Assembly (NCBI GenBank): GCA_051530055.1
Contig: CM121342.1
Location: 10,044,001 to 10,108,000 of the forward strand
DNA: 64,000 nucleotides
From: Neoechinorhynchus agilis
Lineage: Eukaryota > Acanthocephala
Reading direction: 5' to 3'
In this document: piece by piece, positions 47,030 through 58,075 of the stretch
Layout: each line of letters opens with the position of its first letter
Position numbering within the stretch: position 1 is the first letter of the stretch
Program-made: the position numbers and the translations under genes
The notes under the pieces: generated by a model
Databases searched by the model: none
Told to the model about the DNA's origin: nothing
What the model saw: only the letters and a program-made list of their open reading frames with translations

Positions 47030-47665
47030 GCTGTTCCCCCGGTTTAATAGTGGCGAATTTTATGATGCTGGCTGCAAGCGCGGCATGCCCGAGAAGGACT
47101 TTGCCTCCCCTCGCCACGGGAATACTGTGACACCGTCCGGTCTACGGCGATCGAGTGACAAAGATTGCTCGACTCTAGGATGTTGGACGCATTCGCAGTA
47201 TTTAGGGCACGACTAAGAACTGCGTTCACTTCGGCGTGTCGTGAGTACCTTCCGCCTGATTGCCGACAGACGAGACCATGGCGTCCCGATGGCTCCACAG
47301 GGGCACTGCAATCCTTACTGTCTCGTCAGAGAAAAGGATACCCACAGAAGCGATTTGGATAGCGTTGAGCCAAGCACCCGATTCTCCTGTAGCGATTGTC
47401 GCCAATCGAGTTCGGTTCACCAGGTAACGATAACCGAGAATCTCACGAAAAACTGCCGACCTTCGTCACTGGGATGTTTTGAATGAAGAGTTCGTAGTTT
47501 CTTCGTTATCTTTGGCGAGACTGTCCATTGATGATAAAAGACGAACTGCTCCTCTGACATCTCCGTGTGCGAGCTTCGAAGAAACGCGTCCAGCAAGCGG
47601 CCGATTTGAGTTTCGGTGGTGGTCAGGCTCCAGGACATACTCCTTACGTAGCTCGCATGCTGTCG
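47030..47665 (-). mobile_element. Fragment of the restriction-endonuclease-type LINE
   Basis: Minus-strand frames contain GRHGLVCRQSGGRYSRHAEV, then NAVLSRALNTANASNILE, the same Cys/His and RHxxxN region as in the 42-44 kb element. Upstream frames (ATGESGAWLNAIQIASVGIL) also match it. It is broken by frame changes. Confidence 0.8.
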
Positions 47666-48290
47666 AAAGGCATTGAGTAAAATTTAGTTAGGGAATTTTC
47701 TATGATTGAGGTTAGGGAGCACATGGCCAAGGAATGGTCATTTGTGTTGTCAGAATGGGATGTGCGGATGTTAGAGTTGAATAATTTTATAAAATTTTGG
47801 ATGTGATGATCACGTTTATCCCAGACGGGAAAACGGGGAGATTTCATACGCTGAGGTGGGGTAGCGGGAGTGATAGGGGCAGATGAATGGTCAGAATTCG
47901 CGGGGGGAGGAGTGTGAATACTTTGTCGAGGTGAAAATGGTTTCAGTGTATCGCCACAGATGTTTTTAAGTGTCGATAAAAAAAAGAGTTCGTCAAAATC
48001 AAACATTCCGTATTTTACAAAAACAACACTAAATGGTGAGAAATCCAAAAGATTTCATTACACACGCAAAGCCTCACATTTTACATGAGAAAAAAAGACG
48101 GTTTAAGTTCTCGTTTCACACAAATAAAATTGACCAAATTCGTCACCGGAGCGTGATTCTTCCGTGTCAACAGTCTTCGTCTTCATCTGCGCGTGTCTAT
48201 ATTGCGGATTCTTGAGGAGAACCGCACGCACAAACGGGATTCCAGGGTTTGTGTGTTAAATTGTCGTGTGAGGAAAATTCTTTAATGAGT
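47666..48290. other. Spacer upstream of RPL19, no convincing gene
   Basis: Short open frames on both strands (for example 48033-48215 plus) resemble nothing known. It probably contains the RPL19 promoter and leader. Confidence 0.45.
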
Positions 48291-48296
48291 GTATAG

Positions 48297-48881
48297 ATGT
48301 CCACAAGAATGCCGAAAAGGCTTGCACAGGCCGTGATGGGATGCGGTAAGAAACGGATTTGGTTTGATCCTAACGAAACGGCCGAGATTAGTAATGCTGC
48401 TTCGAGGCAAAGCATTCGACGTTTAATAAAGGACGGTTTGATCATTAAGAAGCCAATAGCCGTTCATAGTCGATATCGAGCTAGACGGCGAGCTTTGGCT
48501 AAACGTAAAGGTCGTCACATGGGGCCCGGGAAGCGAATGGGAACAGCGAACGCTCGTATGCCCCAAAAAGTCCTCTGGATTCGACGAATGAGGGTTTTAA
48601 GACGGCTATTAAAGAAATATCGCGAACAAAAGAAAATTGACCGGACTTTGTATCATGATCTTTATCTTAAAGTAAAGGGAAATGTGTTCAAAAGCAAACG
48701 GTCTCTTATGGAATATATTCATAAGCGAAAAGCTGAAATTGCACGGAAACGAATGCTTCAAGATCAAGCCGATGCTAGAAAAACTAAGAAGAGGGATGCA
48801 AGGAGAAGAAGAGCTGAAAGAGTTGCTGATCGGCATGAATCGAGGGTAGCCGTTGCAACGGCAGCCGCTGCTCAAGGTTAA
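48297..48881 (+). CDS. RPL19: 60S ribosomal protein L19 (eL19)
   Basis: Structural protein of the large ribosomal subunit. A single exon of 194 aa matches the family's length. Conserved blocks are [64 protein letters not shown] and [20 protein letters not shown], followed by the usual long basic helix. The start ATG directly follows GTGTATAG, again an AG-ATG junction. Human RPL19 begins MSMLRLQKRL; here it is [10 protein letters not shown], so the start is secure. Confidence 0.97.
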   Translation: MSTRMPKRLAQAVMGCGKKRIWFDPNETAEISNAASRQSIRRLIKDGLIIKKPIAVHSRYRARRRALAKRKGRHMGPGKRMGTANARMPQKVLWIRRMRVLRRLLKKYREQKKIDRTLYHDLYLKVKGNVFKSKRSLMEYIHKRKAEIARKRMLQDQADARKTKKRDARRRRAERVADRHESRVAVATAAAAQG

Positions 48882-49400
48882 CAGAAGTCGTTTTTTTCTA
48901 TCTAATCATCATTGGGGTCCAATGTCACTTCGATTTTTTTTAAAAACCGAACACAATTAACAAAAAACAACGCATTCACAAAGCGTCTCTTGGACAATCT
49001 ATTGACCAGGTCTTGTGTCGATTTTTGTGATACGAATTCTGTCAGAGCTCGGCTCTTGGTCAACTGTAGCGAAAAAGCCGCGACTTCTATTTTTTAAATA
49101 CAAAAGCGAGTTAATTATTTACATAGGACTTGAAAGCATTCACACCACCGCCCCTCTGGATCACTCCGATGCCGTCCTGATTTATACGGCCGAAAGGAAC
49201 TTATATTTTGTAGGAGGAATGCTCCTTTCATCGGATCGCAAGCGGATTTATTTGCTCGTGATCGCGAAGCAGTTTGGAAAATCGGTCGTTTTAACGATTT
49301 CCATGTTTCGAAGTCCGACCAAAAAATTGACAACAGAAGGTTTTTTGTCTCTGAAATTAAGAGAATGTTTCAAGCCTTATGCAACTTTTTGTGTGTTCTT
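48882..49400. other. Downstream of RPL19, nothing seen
   Basis: One 166-codon open frame spans 49015-49515, but it runs into repeat B and has no recognisable domain, so it is probably incidental. Confidence 0.4.
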
Positions 49401-49411
49401 TTTAGTGATGA

Positions 49412-49515
49412 GAAGAATAGAGGTTAATTTAATTAATTCAAAAATATTTCGTCCGTCTCGTAGAACTTCTTCAGGTCTAAAAGGTAACTCCAGGTGGCTT
49501 CACCCTGAGTTTTAG
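49412..49515 (-). repeat. Dispersed repeat B, copy with hammerhead-like core
   Basis: Inverted relative of 4186-4300. On the minus strand it reads CTGAAGA, a GTTC/GGAC stem, then GAAATATT. Confidence 0.65.
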
Positions 49516-49974
49516 TCTGTAATCCGCTTCATTTGACTGGAATGTGTCCCGACAGCCAATGTACATCGCTTCAACGGTCACACTTCCATACCGATCGTCA
49601 CTTTGCGTCAGTACATTAATACTGTCAAAATCACTCTTGATTTGATGTCGAGTAATTCACCACTGCAGAGATTTGATCCGTTTTCCTGCTGACATCTTTA
49701 CCTGAGTTTTGCCGTCTTATGAGAACATCCAGAAACGCCAAGGAAAATGATTTTTCCATTTCCACGCCCCATTGTATGTATCAGTCCTTCATGTTAAACA
49801 GATCGCACAATGCATCCTCAGAAAATGTTGACCACTTCATCAGGGTGAACGTGTCATCAACATATCTCAGCCAACGATTTATTCAAGGTATTGTGGCGAT
49901 ATGATCCTTCTCCCATTTCTGCATATAGAGCTACTATCAATCTGGTTTTTTCGCGTGATCGTTAAATATTCTCT
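49516..49974. other. Nothing supportable
   Basis: Spacer before a LINE fragment; a short frame (49719-49904) has no recognisable content. Confidence 0.4.
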
Positions 49975-50430
49975 AATCTTTCCTAAGCGACCTCAAACCT
50001 CTTTCCTCTCACTCTAAACTCTTCTTATACGCCGACGTTATCACTCAATCACCAGTCCACCTCTCCTTAACCTCTAACGAAATCACACACATAAGATTTC
50101 TGCACCAATCACAAACTCCACCTGAATTTCTCTAAATGTTTCGAAATGATCCCTTCATTCTCCCGCAGCCCCACAACATCCAGTGAGCTTCTAAACGGCA
50201 TCCAATGCGTCACCTCGCTCAGAATTCTGGGTGTTCAATTTTTCATAAAACAATCAAAACGCCTCTCAACCCTACCACCACAATTTCTTCCACAGATCGC
50301 TCCCTTTTCACACGAACATAACACTCGTAATCCTAATTCGTTTCATCCTCCCTTCACCTCGCACCTCCCTATATCTACGCTCCTTTTTCCACACTGCCCA
50401 ATCTTCTCGGATATCATAACTTGAAATGAA
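49975..50430 (+). mobile_element. Jockey/CR1-like LINE, 3' fragment
   Basis: Starts with the SKLFLYAD-like RT motif region (CTCTTCTTATACGCCGAC) and jumps by internal deletion to the 3' end (CCACCACAATTTCTTCC, TTCATCCTCCCTTCACCTCG). It matches 57370-58075. Confidence 0.8.
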
Positions 50431-51158
50431 ACTGAGGAAAGACCAACCTTAAAAGCACTTCTGCAAACAATATCCTTCAACTTTAACCCAACCGGATATT
50501 CTCGCCCGAGCAAACCTCCCCCGGCCGGATCTGAGGGACGTGCTGGTAAAGAAAGTTATCCGAGAACGACCTTCAAGGAAGTGAACCCAAAGAACGGGTT
50601 TTCTTTTGGAAGTTCCCTTACCCACTAGAATCCTCAGTGTGATTAAATGAGCTGAAGAATTTAGTGGGATTATGGTCTATTAGAAGAAAAAACGTAGATT
50701 AAGATTTAAAAAAGCGAGTTATTCCATTGTTAAACACGTTAAAGGACCTCATTTTCTTTTAAGAAAAAAGTTAAGTCTACTAACGTTTTATGTGAATGAA
50801 TTACACAACATATCCGTCTACAATGCAATTTCCGAGCGTTGGCCACTTTGCCAAAACTTCAAATCCGCGTTCGCGTGAGATTCTTAAAAACCTTCGTTGT
50901 TCATTTTGTTGAGATGGAAGTGCAAAAATGAGCCGAGCCTGATTTGTCTTTACTAATTCGCTGAATTCAAGAGCAACGACTGGAGCTTTTGTGCTTTGGT
51001 CAACCTCATCATCACCATCGTCATATGATCCAAGTTTCATTGAGTCGACAATCACGGGCACTCGCGCTCCCAGTGGTGCTCCAGCGATTGAAACTTGTTT
51101 TGTATTAAAAGGAAATCCACATTGAGGACATTTGATTGGATAAGAAGTTGGTATGATC
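50239..51158. repeat. Segmental duplication, copy 1
   Basis: Matches 57896-59078 at about 98-99%: LINE tail, spacer, repeat A piece, and the last ~100 codons of the zinc-ribbon gene. Copy 2 has about 300 extra bases (58190-58488) and lacks 28 bases of the coding region. Confidence 0.88.
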
Positions 51159-51804
51159 ACTGGACTATTAGCTTGAAATCCCATAAGATGAACGAGTTCA
51201 TGATAATCAATAGTCTGTTTGGAACAATCGCAATATTTGCATTGAAATCCATATGAATGCATTTTTCACTTTTCTCACAAATGAGAAATGCTGGTTATGA
51301 AAATAGACGTAAAGGTAATTTAAAATATCTTGCCAATTCTGAAAGGAGTGTTACTGTAAATTCTATTTGGCTAGAATCTCGGGTTGAGAAGTGTTCAAGT
51401 GTTTTGGTTAGGAGTCCACATCTAGCGAGATTTTCGTTTAGAAAAACAAAGAAGGTTACAGCTAGGACAAGTGTGCAATCAAATCGATTTCCATGATCGA
51501 TTTGGTTCAGAGTGAAATCGAGTTCTTTTAGGATGCTATCATGCCTGTTTTCACTTGGATACATTTCACCTCCACGTTGTGGAACATAAGGTATTATAGT
51601 AATTTTTGTACGAATGTTCTTATTTTTAAGTAGTTGATCGATTACGATGCGATTCACATATATTCATCGATCAACCCAGTTTTTAAGTGTACATCTAGGA
51701 CAGAAAAGGCCGTCGCTTTCAGTGGAGAAGGCGAATAACACCATTTGAGACTCTCGACCTTTCGATGCACAATTCGGACAATTCGTGAGATTGTCAGAAC
51801 TCAT
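50801..51804 (-). CDS. Unknown protein with two zinc-ribbon-like CxxC pairs
   Basis: Family not recognised. The model has exons 51804-51676, 51618-51298 and 51253-50801 (300 aa). The N-terminus holds CPNC and, 25 residues on, CPRC. The middle has a hydrophobic stretch (FDCTLV LAVTFFVFLNEN). The C-terminal half has CKYC and CPQC, then GAPLGARVPVIVD and an Asp-rich loop, ending GNCIVDGYVV. The first gap is a 57-nt GT-AG intron that removes an in-frame TGA. The second, 44 nt, has no workable GT-AG pair: TTCATA is repeated at both edges and the inside folds on TTTCTCA/TGAGAAA. The four CxxC pairs suggest zinc binding. The last 100 codons are duplicated at 58.7-59.05 kb. Confidence 0.6.
51254..51297 (-). 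other. Possible 44-nt non-canonical intron
   Basis: Removal joins KLPLRLFS to YGFQCKYC in frame. A stop lies in each reading frame across the gap, so read-through without removal is impossible. TTCATA stands at both edges, and the interior is an inverted repeat. Confidence 0.5.
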
Positions 51805-53180
51805 CTCTTTTTGGAAATAAGCTATTTGTCGTATGGGTGTCGAAGATTAAATCCGATCATTTCTTTCGTATCGACAGAACCCACAATCCCCTCGTTTATG
51901 ACGAGGACCGAATGAACGGAAGGGGGACATGGATCCAATTCTTGTTAAGTTGTAAATGATTCTTAAGATATTCTAAATAGTCGCAAATGACGGAAGTCTT
52001 GGAAAAAAATTAGCTCCACGCTATTTCCTATTGTTAGCTAAATTGCCATCTTACCTAAATCTTCCAGAATATATAAAGCAGTGAAATGGAAAATGCAATC
52101 TTTTTGATCCGTTAAATGTTTTGGGACAAAAATTGCGATCCCACATCATGGAAAGTTTAGCAAATATGACTTTATGATTGAAATCATCCTTTCCTAACCG
52201 ACAGTCCATCAACATATCGTATCCGATCGATGTTCGGTCCTAAATTATTCGCATATAATCCCAATTTGAGATTTTTATAATGAAATCTTTTTTCCCCGAT
52301 GCAGTTAAAGAAAACGAACTTAAAGCTTGTTTTTTTCGGTGAAAATTAAATTTAAATACAAGGGAACGTCAATTTTTGTCCGGATTGCTTTCCTAGTCAA
52401 CTTCTGTTGCTAAAAAAGAATCAGAGACTTTACATCGAAAAAAACGAAGGTGTGCAATACTCGAAGAAAACAATGATGAACTATCTTTTCAATACATTTC
52501 ACAACCTCAGTCTTTTCAACAATTTTTTTGCCTGGCCCCCAAGCACATCACATTGGGTTTTTGGTTATCCGAAACAGATCTCGTGCCCGATCGGTGTTCG
52601 GTCCTTACGAGATTTGTAGATTTTCAAGACGTCAAGAATGAAATTCGTTTGTTTTAGAATACATTTTCAGTCCATGACTCCAAATGATTTACACCTTGAG
52701 CTTGAGAATTATTGGCACAGAAACTTTCAGAATTCGGCGTATTCGAGTGCGAACAAACTTTTTGGGCGTTGAAGAGGGCGAAAACCGACTCACTTTCTTG
52801 CCTAACAGAGATAACCACCTTCAGGGTGACGAATTTCGACCCAAATAAACAGAATCTTGTTTCTCAGAAGCAGTCTTCACATTTATTAATCATAGAATGG
52901 TTGGTTTATCATTTCTTCTTTGCTTTCTAACGCTGTAGATTAACCAGTTTAATTTCTAAATATTTCCATTAAAATTCTGCATGCATTTCGGTGTGTCCAG
53001 ATCGGACATCGCTGGTTCAAGTCTTATTCATTTCTAAGGCAACAAAGCTTACCTTTGGATTTGTACAGTTTTAGTAATTCATATCACTTAGAATAAAAAT
53101 TTATGAATCAAAATCGAAGTTGTGAAGAAAGGTTTTTTCCTTACTTTGTGGATTTTTCTCAAAGTTATGGATGTTTATGG
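51805..53180. other. Intergenic, no convincing gene
   Basis: Contains two related words (CCGATCGATGTTCGGTCCTAA near 52224 and CCGATCGGTGTTCGGTCCTTA near 52588) that mark a diverged direct repeat. Short frames (for example 52712-52930) are not recognisable. No RNA gene was found. Confidence 0.45.
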
Positions 53181-53184
53181 GAAA

Positions 53185-55966
53185 CTACTGATTTATTAGA
53201 CGAAGAACATCACCGACTAAATACAGACTTCCTGTCACGGCGATCAATTCATGGTTGAAATCTATTGGGGTTTCTGCGCTAAGGATATCATCGATTTGAT
53301 AAATATCCTTGATTATAGAAATTGATTGATTTTTGTTGATAACGGTGCTAAGGTAATTTACGCCGTCGTTGATCTCAGAGCTCCCAAACTCTGACGTTGA
53401 TCCACTTTGTTGAACAAACACAATTTGATGAAAGATTGAGACCTTTTCTGAGTTTAGAATCGGAGTAAAAGTGATTAGACTCACGTTAAAGTTCTTTAGA
53501 AAAGCGACGGGATCTCTTCCATGACTAAAATGTAACAATAGGTAAATCCGGGAATTTTTTACATTAAAGTTTTGTAATTCAGATTGGATCCAGTCGCTGG
53601 TGTACTTGCTGGCTTCAACGGTGTGTGCCCCATCCAACATCCAAGTGCGCTGAGAGGTTTGACGAACAACTTGGTACCGTCCGATCCAGTTAAAAGATCG
53701 AATTCCTTTATAAAAAGCGCAGAATTCTCATTTTGCATAATTTTGAGGTTTTTGATTTTGTCTACAAATTAATTTCGAATTGTGCTGGACGATAATAAAA
53801 GCTATTGATAATTTCTCTCTTTTTAATCATTACTGGCGTTCGGACTAGACTAATCGTCTTTATACCTATTTTAGACTGGTTTTGATATGAATCAAGAATT
53901 GCATCTTTAAAACCCCCGAATATTTTAGGGTGAGTATAACTTCTTAATTTTTTGAGGTCTGACTAACCGGTAATTTTTCAATGTTTTTTAAGTGTGACCT
54001 TTTTATCACCGCTGATAATTTTTCCTCCGATTTGGGAGGGTATCAAGTGATTTTATGCGCTTCCTTGACCAATGAATCGGTGGGCTCTGTGCCCAAGGAA
54101 AAATTATCAGCCGTGAAAAAATGCCACACTTAAAAACACACTGATAAATTCTTTACTGGTGCAATACCTTTTTTGAAGCGCAAAAGTGTCGATATAATAA
54201 GACTTTTGACCTGTGGTTACGATAATCACCCGGTTAAAAGTCATTTTATTGTTCGCGAAATATTTCGAAAGAGGAAACCTCACCTCATCAATCATTGCTT
54301 GTAAGTGTTTACGACCCGGGATTATCTTCACCACAATTCAAAATTTACCACCCCGAGAGATTTTCTCGAAATGAATAATAAGAATTGAACGCTGTTGAAG
54401 ATTATATACCTCGAAGTGTAAGTTCATCAATACGGTCGAGCGGGATGTTTTTTGTAGATGATATTTTTGACATCCAAGCGTTACAAATAGTCACAGCCAG
54501 TGCACAGTTTTTTATCCTCGTAGGACTTTTGAAGTCAATTTCGTAATTGGTCAAAATCTGAGGATCCACAGATAGCATAAATTTCCCCTTGAAAAAAAGA
54601 TACCGTATAAATTTTTTTTTAAATATGTTAGATTTACCACTTCTTTTTCCATGGCGCGCCTCTCCAGGACTTGATGTACCGCAACCGGTTGTTTAACCGA
54701 AATACAGATCGCGTTTTTCTTTAAAAAAATTCCATATAAATTGCAATTGTTTAAAGTTGTAAAGATACCTTGAATATTCCACTTTTCTGCCATGCAATCT
54801 CTTCCAAAGTGTTACCGAGGATTTTTTGATGATCATAGCCAATTGAGGTGATTCCGCAGATTATTGGATTACTAGAAATTCTTGAGTTGAACAAATTTAA
54901 GAGATTTCAATACCTGATAATATTCGTGCAATCATATTCACCACCTAATCAATGACGATGAACTTTAATTACATGATAATATTTTTTTAAGAACATTGCA
55001 CTTAAGCGCTCGAAGAAATTCCTTTTGGTCAAAGATTCGCGGAGTTTATTTTTGGTGCTCATAATATATTTAATTCTTTTTTAAACGCAATCTTCCTCTT
55101 CACAAGTCCTACAAATTTAAGAAAAACATCAAATTGGCGATTTAAATACTTAAAATTCATCTCAAATAAAAAAATTCGATAAAGGTTTTGTATATTTTTG
55201 TCAAAAATACGATGGATAATAATAAAATCTGAGGAATTCTGAACTTTAGATAGAAAACATTTTTCTATGCTTATAAAATTCTTCATCATTATTTATGCCG
55301 GTTTCCATTATTGCGACTTGTATCTAAATGAAATAAACAGAGTGCTTTTAATCTCAAACGTTTTGCTCACATTTGACTGACTAAATGCTTTTAGTGCAAT
55401 CACCGTCATCAGTTCAAAGTATCTGACATTGTCTGCCTTTAAGAAAGCTCAAATCAAGTGTTCGTCTTTGAAATCCTACCAGAACTCGTTTCGCTGCTTT
55501 ATAACATATTTCAAAATATTCAGAAAAAGCTTGTTCACTAATGCAATCTCCGTTTAATCTGATACGTTCACGAGGGTCGATTAAATGCGGCGACCTATGT
55601 GAATTAAGGGAAAAGTTGGGGAAAAGTATTGGAAACTCACGTGTACATCCCAGTTCGGTAACCGTGATTTCTGAGGATAAGCTCACAATAACAGGAAGCT
55701 GTGCCTTTTCCTTTCGTACCTGCGATATGGATTATGTTCATGTTTCTAAGACTTTCTTGGGTGATGGATAAAGACTCCAACATCTTCGCCATTCGCATTA
55801 ACTTTTCGTGATCATGATTCTTGAAAACGCATTTTGTAGAACCGATTTTGTGGAGAAGTCTTAAAACTTCCTGTGTTGCAATGGACAAATAAAGATCACG
55901 ATTTTTGCAGTTACAAGAAAAAGGTTTAATCGGTACCTTGTAACTTAAAGAAGTTCGATTGATCAT
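53185..55966 (-). CDS. FPGS: Folylpolyglutamate synthase
   Basis: Adds glutamates to folates so they are retained in cytosol and mitochondria. Nine exons: 55966-55641, 55594-55480, 55436-55371, 55323-55294, 54945-54914, 54871-54769, 54718-54638, 54587-54410 and 53705-53185. They sum to 1452 nt (483 aa) in one frame. Motifs in family order: IIHIAGTKGKGTASCY (P-loop), TSPHLIDPRERIRLNG, METGI/GGEYDCTNI, GYDHQKILGNTLEEIAWQKS (human has the similar GIDHTSLLGDTVEKIAWQKG), RTWMLDGAHT and the C-terminal AVTGSLYLVGDVL. Seven introns are GT-AG (38-704 nt). The one splitting METGI from GGEYD is not: it has inverted ends and TA at both edges. The ATG directly follows GAATTTTAG. The last intron carries a MITE. 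Confidence 0.94.
53989..54133. mobile_element. 145-bp MITE with ~39-bp inverted ends in an FPGS intron
   Basis: TTAAGTGTGACCTTTTTATC at the left and the complement of TTAAGTGTGGCATTTTTTCA at the right, continuing through CTGATAATTTTTCCT. TTAA stands at both ends and could be the target duplication. Its centre matches part of the SINE-like element at 28985-29090. Confidence 0.8.
54946..55293 (-). other. Non-canonical intron of FPGS with inverted ends and TA edges
   Basis: 348 bases split the strongly conserved GIGG loop. No GT follows the exon (GGCATA, then AATAATGATGAAG). The left end AATAATGATGAAGAA pairs with the complement of the right end (AATCAATGACGATGAA). TA stands at both edges; removing the element with one TA gives GGCATAGGTGG in frame. 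Confidence 0.75.
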
Positions 55967-56565
55967 CTAAAATTCAAAGATTTTGTTGTAAAATATCCTT
56001 AGCCGAAGAATAATAGAAACCAGAAAGTTCATTTGAAAAAGAAACATTCTTGTCGTTTTCGTGATATGACAACGAATAGAATGAGTGTTTAATGGGGAAG
56101 TTCGATGGAAATGAGCGACTTGTCTAGAATGCAGAACTAATTTTTAAAAATACGAAAACTCATTAGATAAGAATATGAGTTTTCAATAAATCCAAAAAGC
56201 GTTTTTGGAAAGATTGGCAGTCAGTTAATATAGAAAAATCCGATAAAAATTGATAGAAAGTTCAAATCCACATTTCGCGAGTCTCATTGAAACGCTTACA
56301 AAACTAAGGCCGACGCGAAGGCCGAAAATCATCAAATAAATAAATCATTTATTATAATTGGCTATGAAAAAAGTAAATGACGAACATCTTTACGCTAACA
56401 AAAACTTATTTTCCCGAAATATACTCCAAAATCAAGTTGATTTTTTTATCTGTCAATAAAATCGATCCCGTTAACATGGCAATACTGCTCCAAACGTATA
56501 AATTGGACTTAATACACGACATCCACCGTAAAAAGCAGATAATTCAAAAAGTATTCGAAATAAAT
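55967..56565. other. Intergenic, nothing seen
   Basis: Upstream of FPGS; no supportable feature other than short frames. Confidence 0.45.
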
Positions 56566-56569
56566 CTTT

Positions 56570-58075
56570 AAAGAATCACCCTCTTACCCACATTATAAAC
56601 AAACCTCAGCTTTTTATATGGCATCTACCCTTCATGTTTGAAAACTGCAAAAGTTATCCTTCTTTCAAAAAATGGACATTTTGGCGGCGTCACGTAAGAT
56701 TAAGACGAAGTTTATTATATCTACATTGTGGTGAATTTTAATGTCATATATCATTGTCCTCGGGGTGAATTTGATTACGAACTCACGTATTAAAAACTTA
56801 CAAACAATATCGACTGAAGAGGCAAGGAAAACCTTGTGAAATATTTCGAATATAAATGAGTAACGAAAGCACCGGGGGCAGGATTCGCCAACCCACAATT
56901 GTGGTGAATGCTTGTTGTCCCTGCTTTCATTCGGGGAAAGGAAACTTCTTCCGGCTGCCCGTCATTACGTGGAAGAAGTCGCCGCCACAACATCATATTT
57001 CCGCCGAATAATTCCGTCCAGTTTTAAATCTCACCTTCTTCCACTTCTCAACGGGGCTTCCGACTCAGATTTTCTGTAACCGATGCCCTACTTTGCATTT
57101 ATGACACGTTCCTGCGCAACTTCGGCAATAATCCTTTGCTCGTCACCCGTCTCATTCAACTTGATTTATCGAAAGCATTCGACTCCGTGGATAATTCACT
57201 CCTTCTCCGGGCCTGCTCCGATTTTGGTCTCAACTTGTGGCAGATCCGTTGGCTCGAATCTTATCTTCACAATCGCAAACAGTACAATCACTGCCGTTCT
57301 ACCTCCTCGATCGCTCACCAAAAATGTTCCTCAAGGTGCGGTCACCACTTCTTTTTAATATTGTGTTAAACGACCTCAAACCTCTCTCCTCTAACTCTAA
57401 ACTCTTCCTATACGCCGACAATATCACCTTCATCGCCCATTCACCACTTAACCTCTAAAGAAATCATCCACATGAAAGATTTTTGCACCAATCACTAACT
57501 CCATCTCAATTTCTCTATATGCTTCGAAATGATCCCCTCTCTTCCGCAACCCCACAACATCCCCTGAGCTTCTAAACGGCATCCAATGAGTCACCTCCCT
57601 GAGAATTCTGGGTATCCAATTTTAATCAAATTTGAAATGGGACTCGCACATCACTCTCTCCCTCAAGCGCAACACTTTTAAAATTTATCTCCTCACACGC
57701 ATCTAACATTTAGGAATCTTTCACCCGACCTCTACAAATTTTACTTCTGCTTTATCATACCATCCCTCACCTACGGTTACCCCATATTTTGTAACCTTTC
57801 CAAATCTCAAATCCGTCGTCTTGAAATTCTTCATAAAAGAGCATCTAAAATTTGCACAGCTGAATTTCACCCTATCACCGAATACCTTGATACTATTTTC
57901 ATAAAACAATCAAAACGCCTCTCAACCCTACCACCACAATTTCTTCCACATATCGCTCCCTTTTCACACGAACACAACACTTGTGATCCTAATTCGTTTC
58001 ATCCTCCCTCGACCTTGCACCTCCCTATATCTACGCTCCTTTTCCCATGCTGCCCAATCGTCTTGGATATCAGAA
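56570..58075 (+). mobile_element. Jockey/CR1-like LINE, longest copy
   Basis: RT start (LSFLYGIYPSCLKTAKVILL), then, after a foreign insertion at about 56690-57000 bearing a hammerhead-like core, IQLDLSKAFDSVDNSLLLRA, RWLESYLHNRKQYN, VPQGAVTTS and LFLYADNITFIAHSP, which are the classical LINE RT motifs (YADN in place of YADD). The part behind RT includes IPSLTYGYPIFCNLSKSQIR and RASKICTAEF. Several frame changes and stops show it is dead. Confidence 0.85.

Noticed and set aside
49015-49515. 166-codon frame behind RPL19
   Set aside because: Its last third is dispersed repeat B and the remainder has no domain; probably chance.
51650-51676. In-frame TGA after CPRC in the zinc-ribbon gene as a selenocysteine codon
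   Set aside because: A 57-nt GT-AG intron starting at GTTGATCG removes it in phase, and no selenocysteine hairpin was seen.
52712-52930. Retroelement RNase H-like frame (ECEQTFWALKRAK)
   Set aside because: Only a short word resembles the family; no other motif is nearby, so I do not call a fossil.
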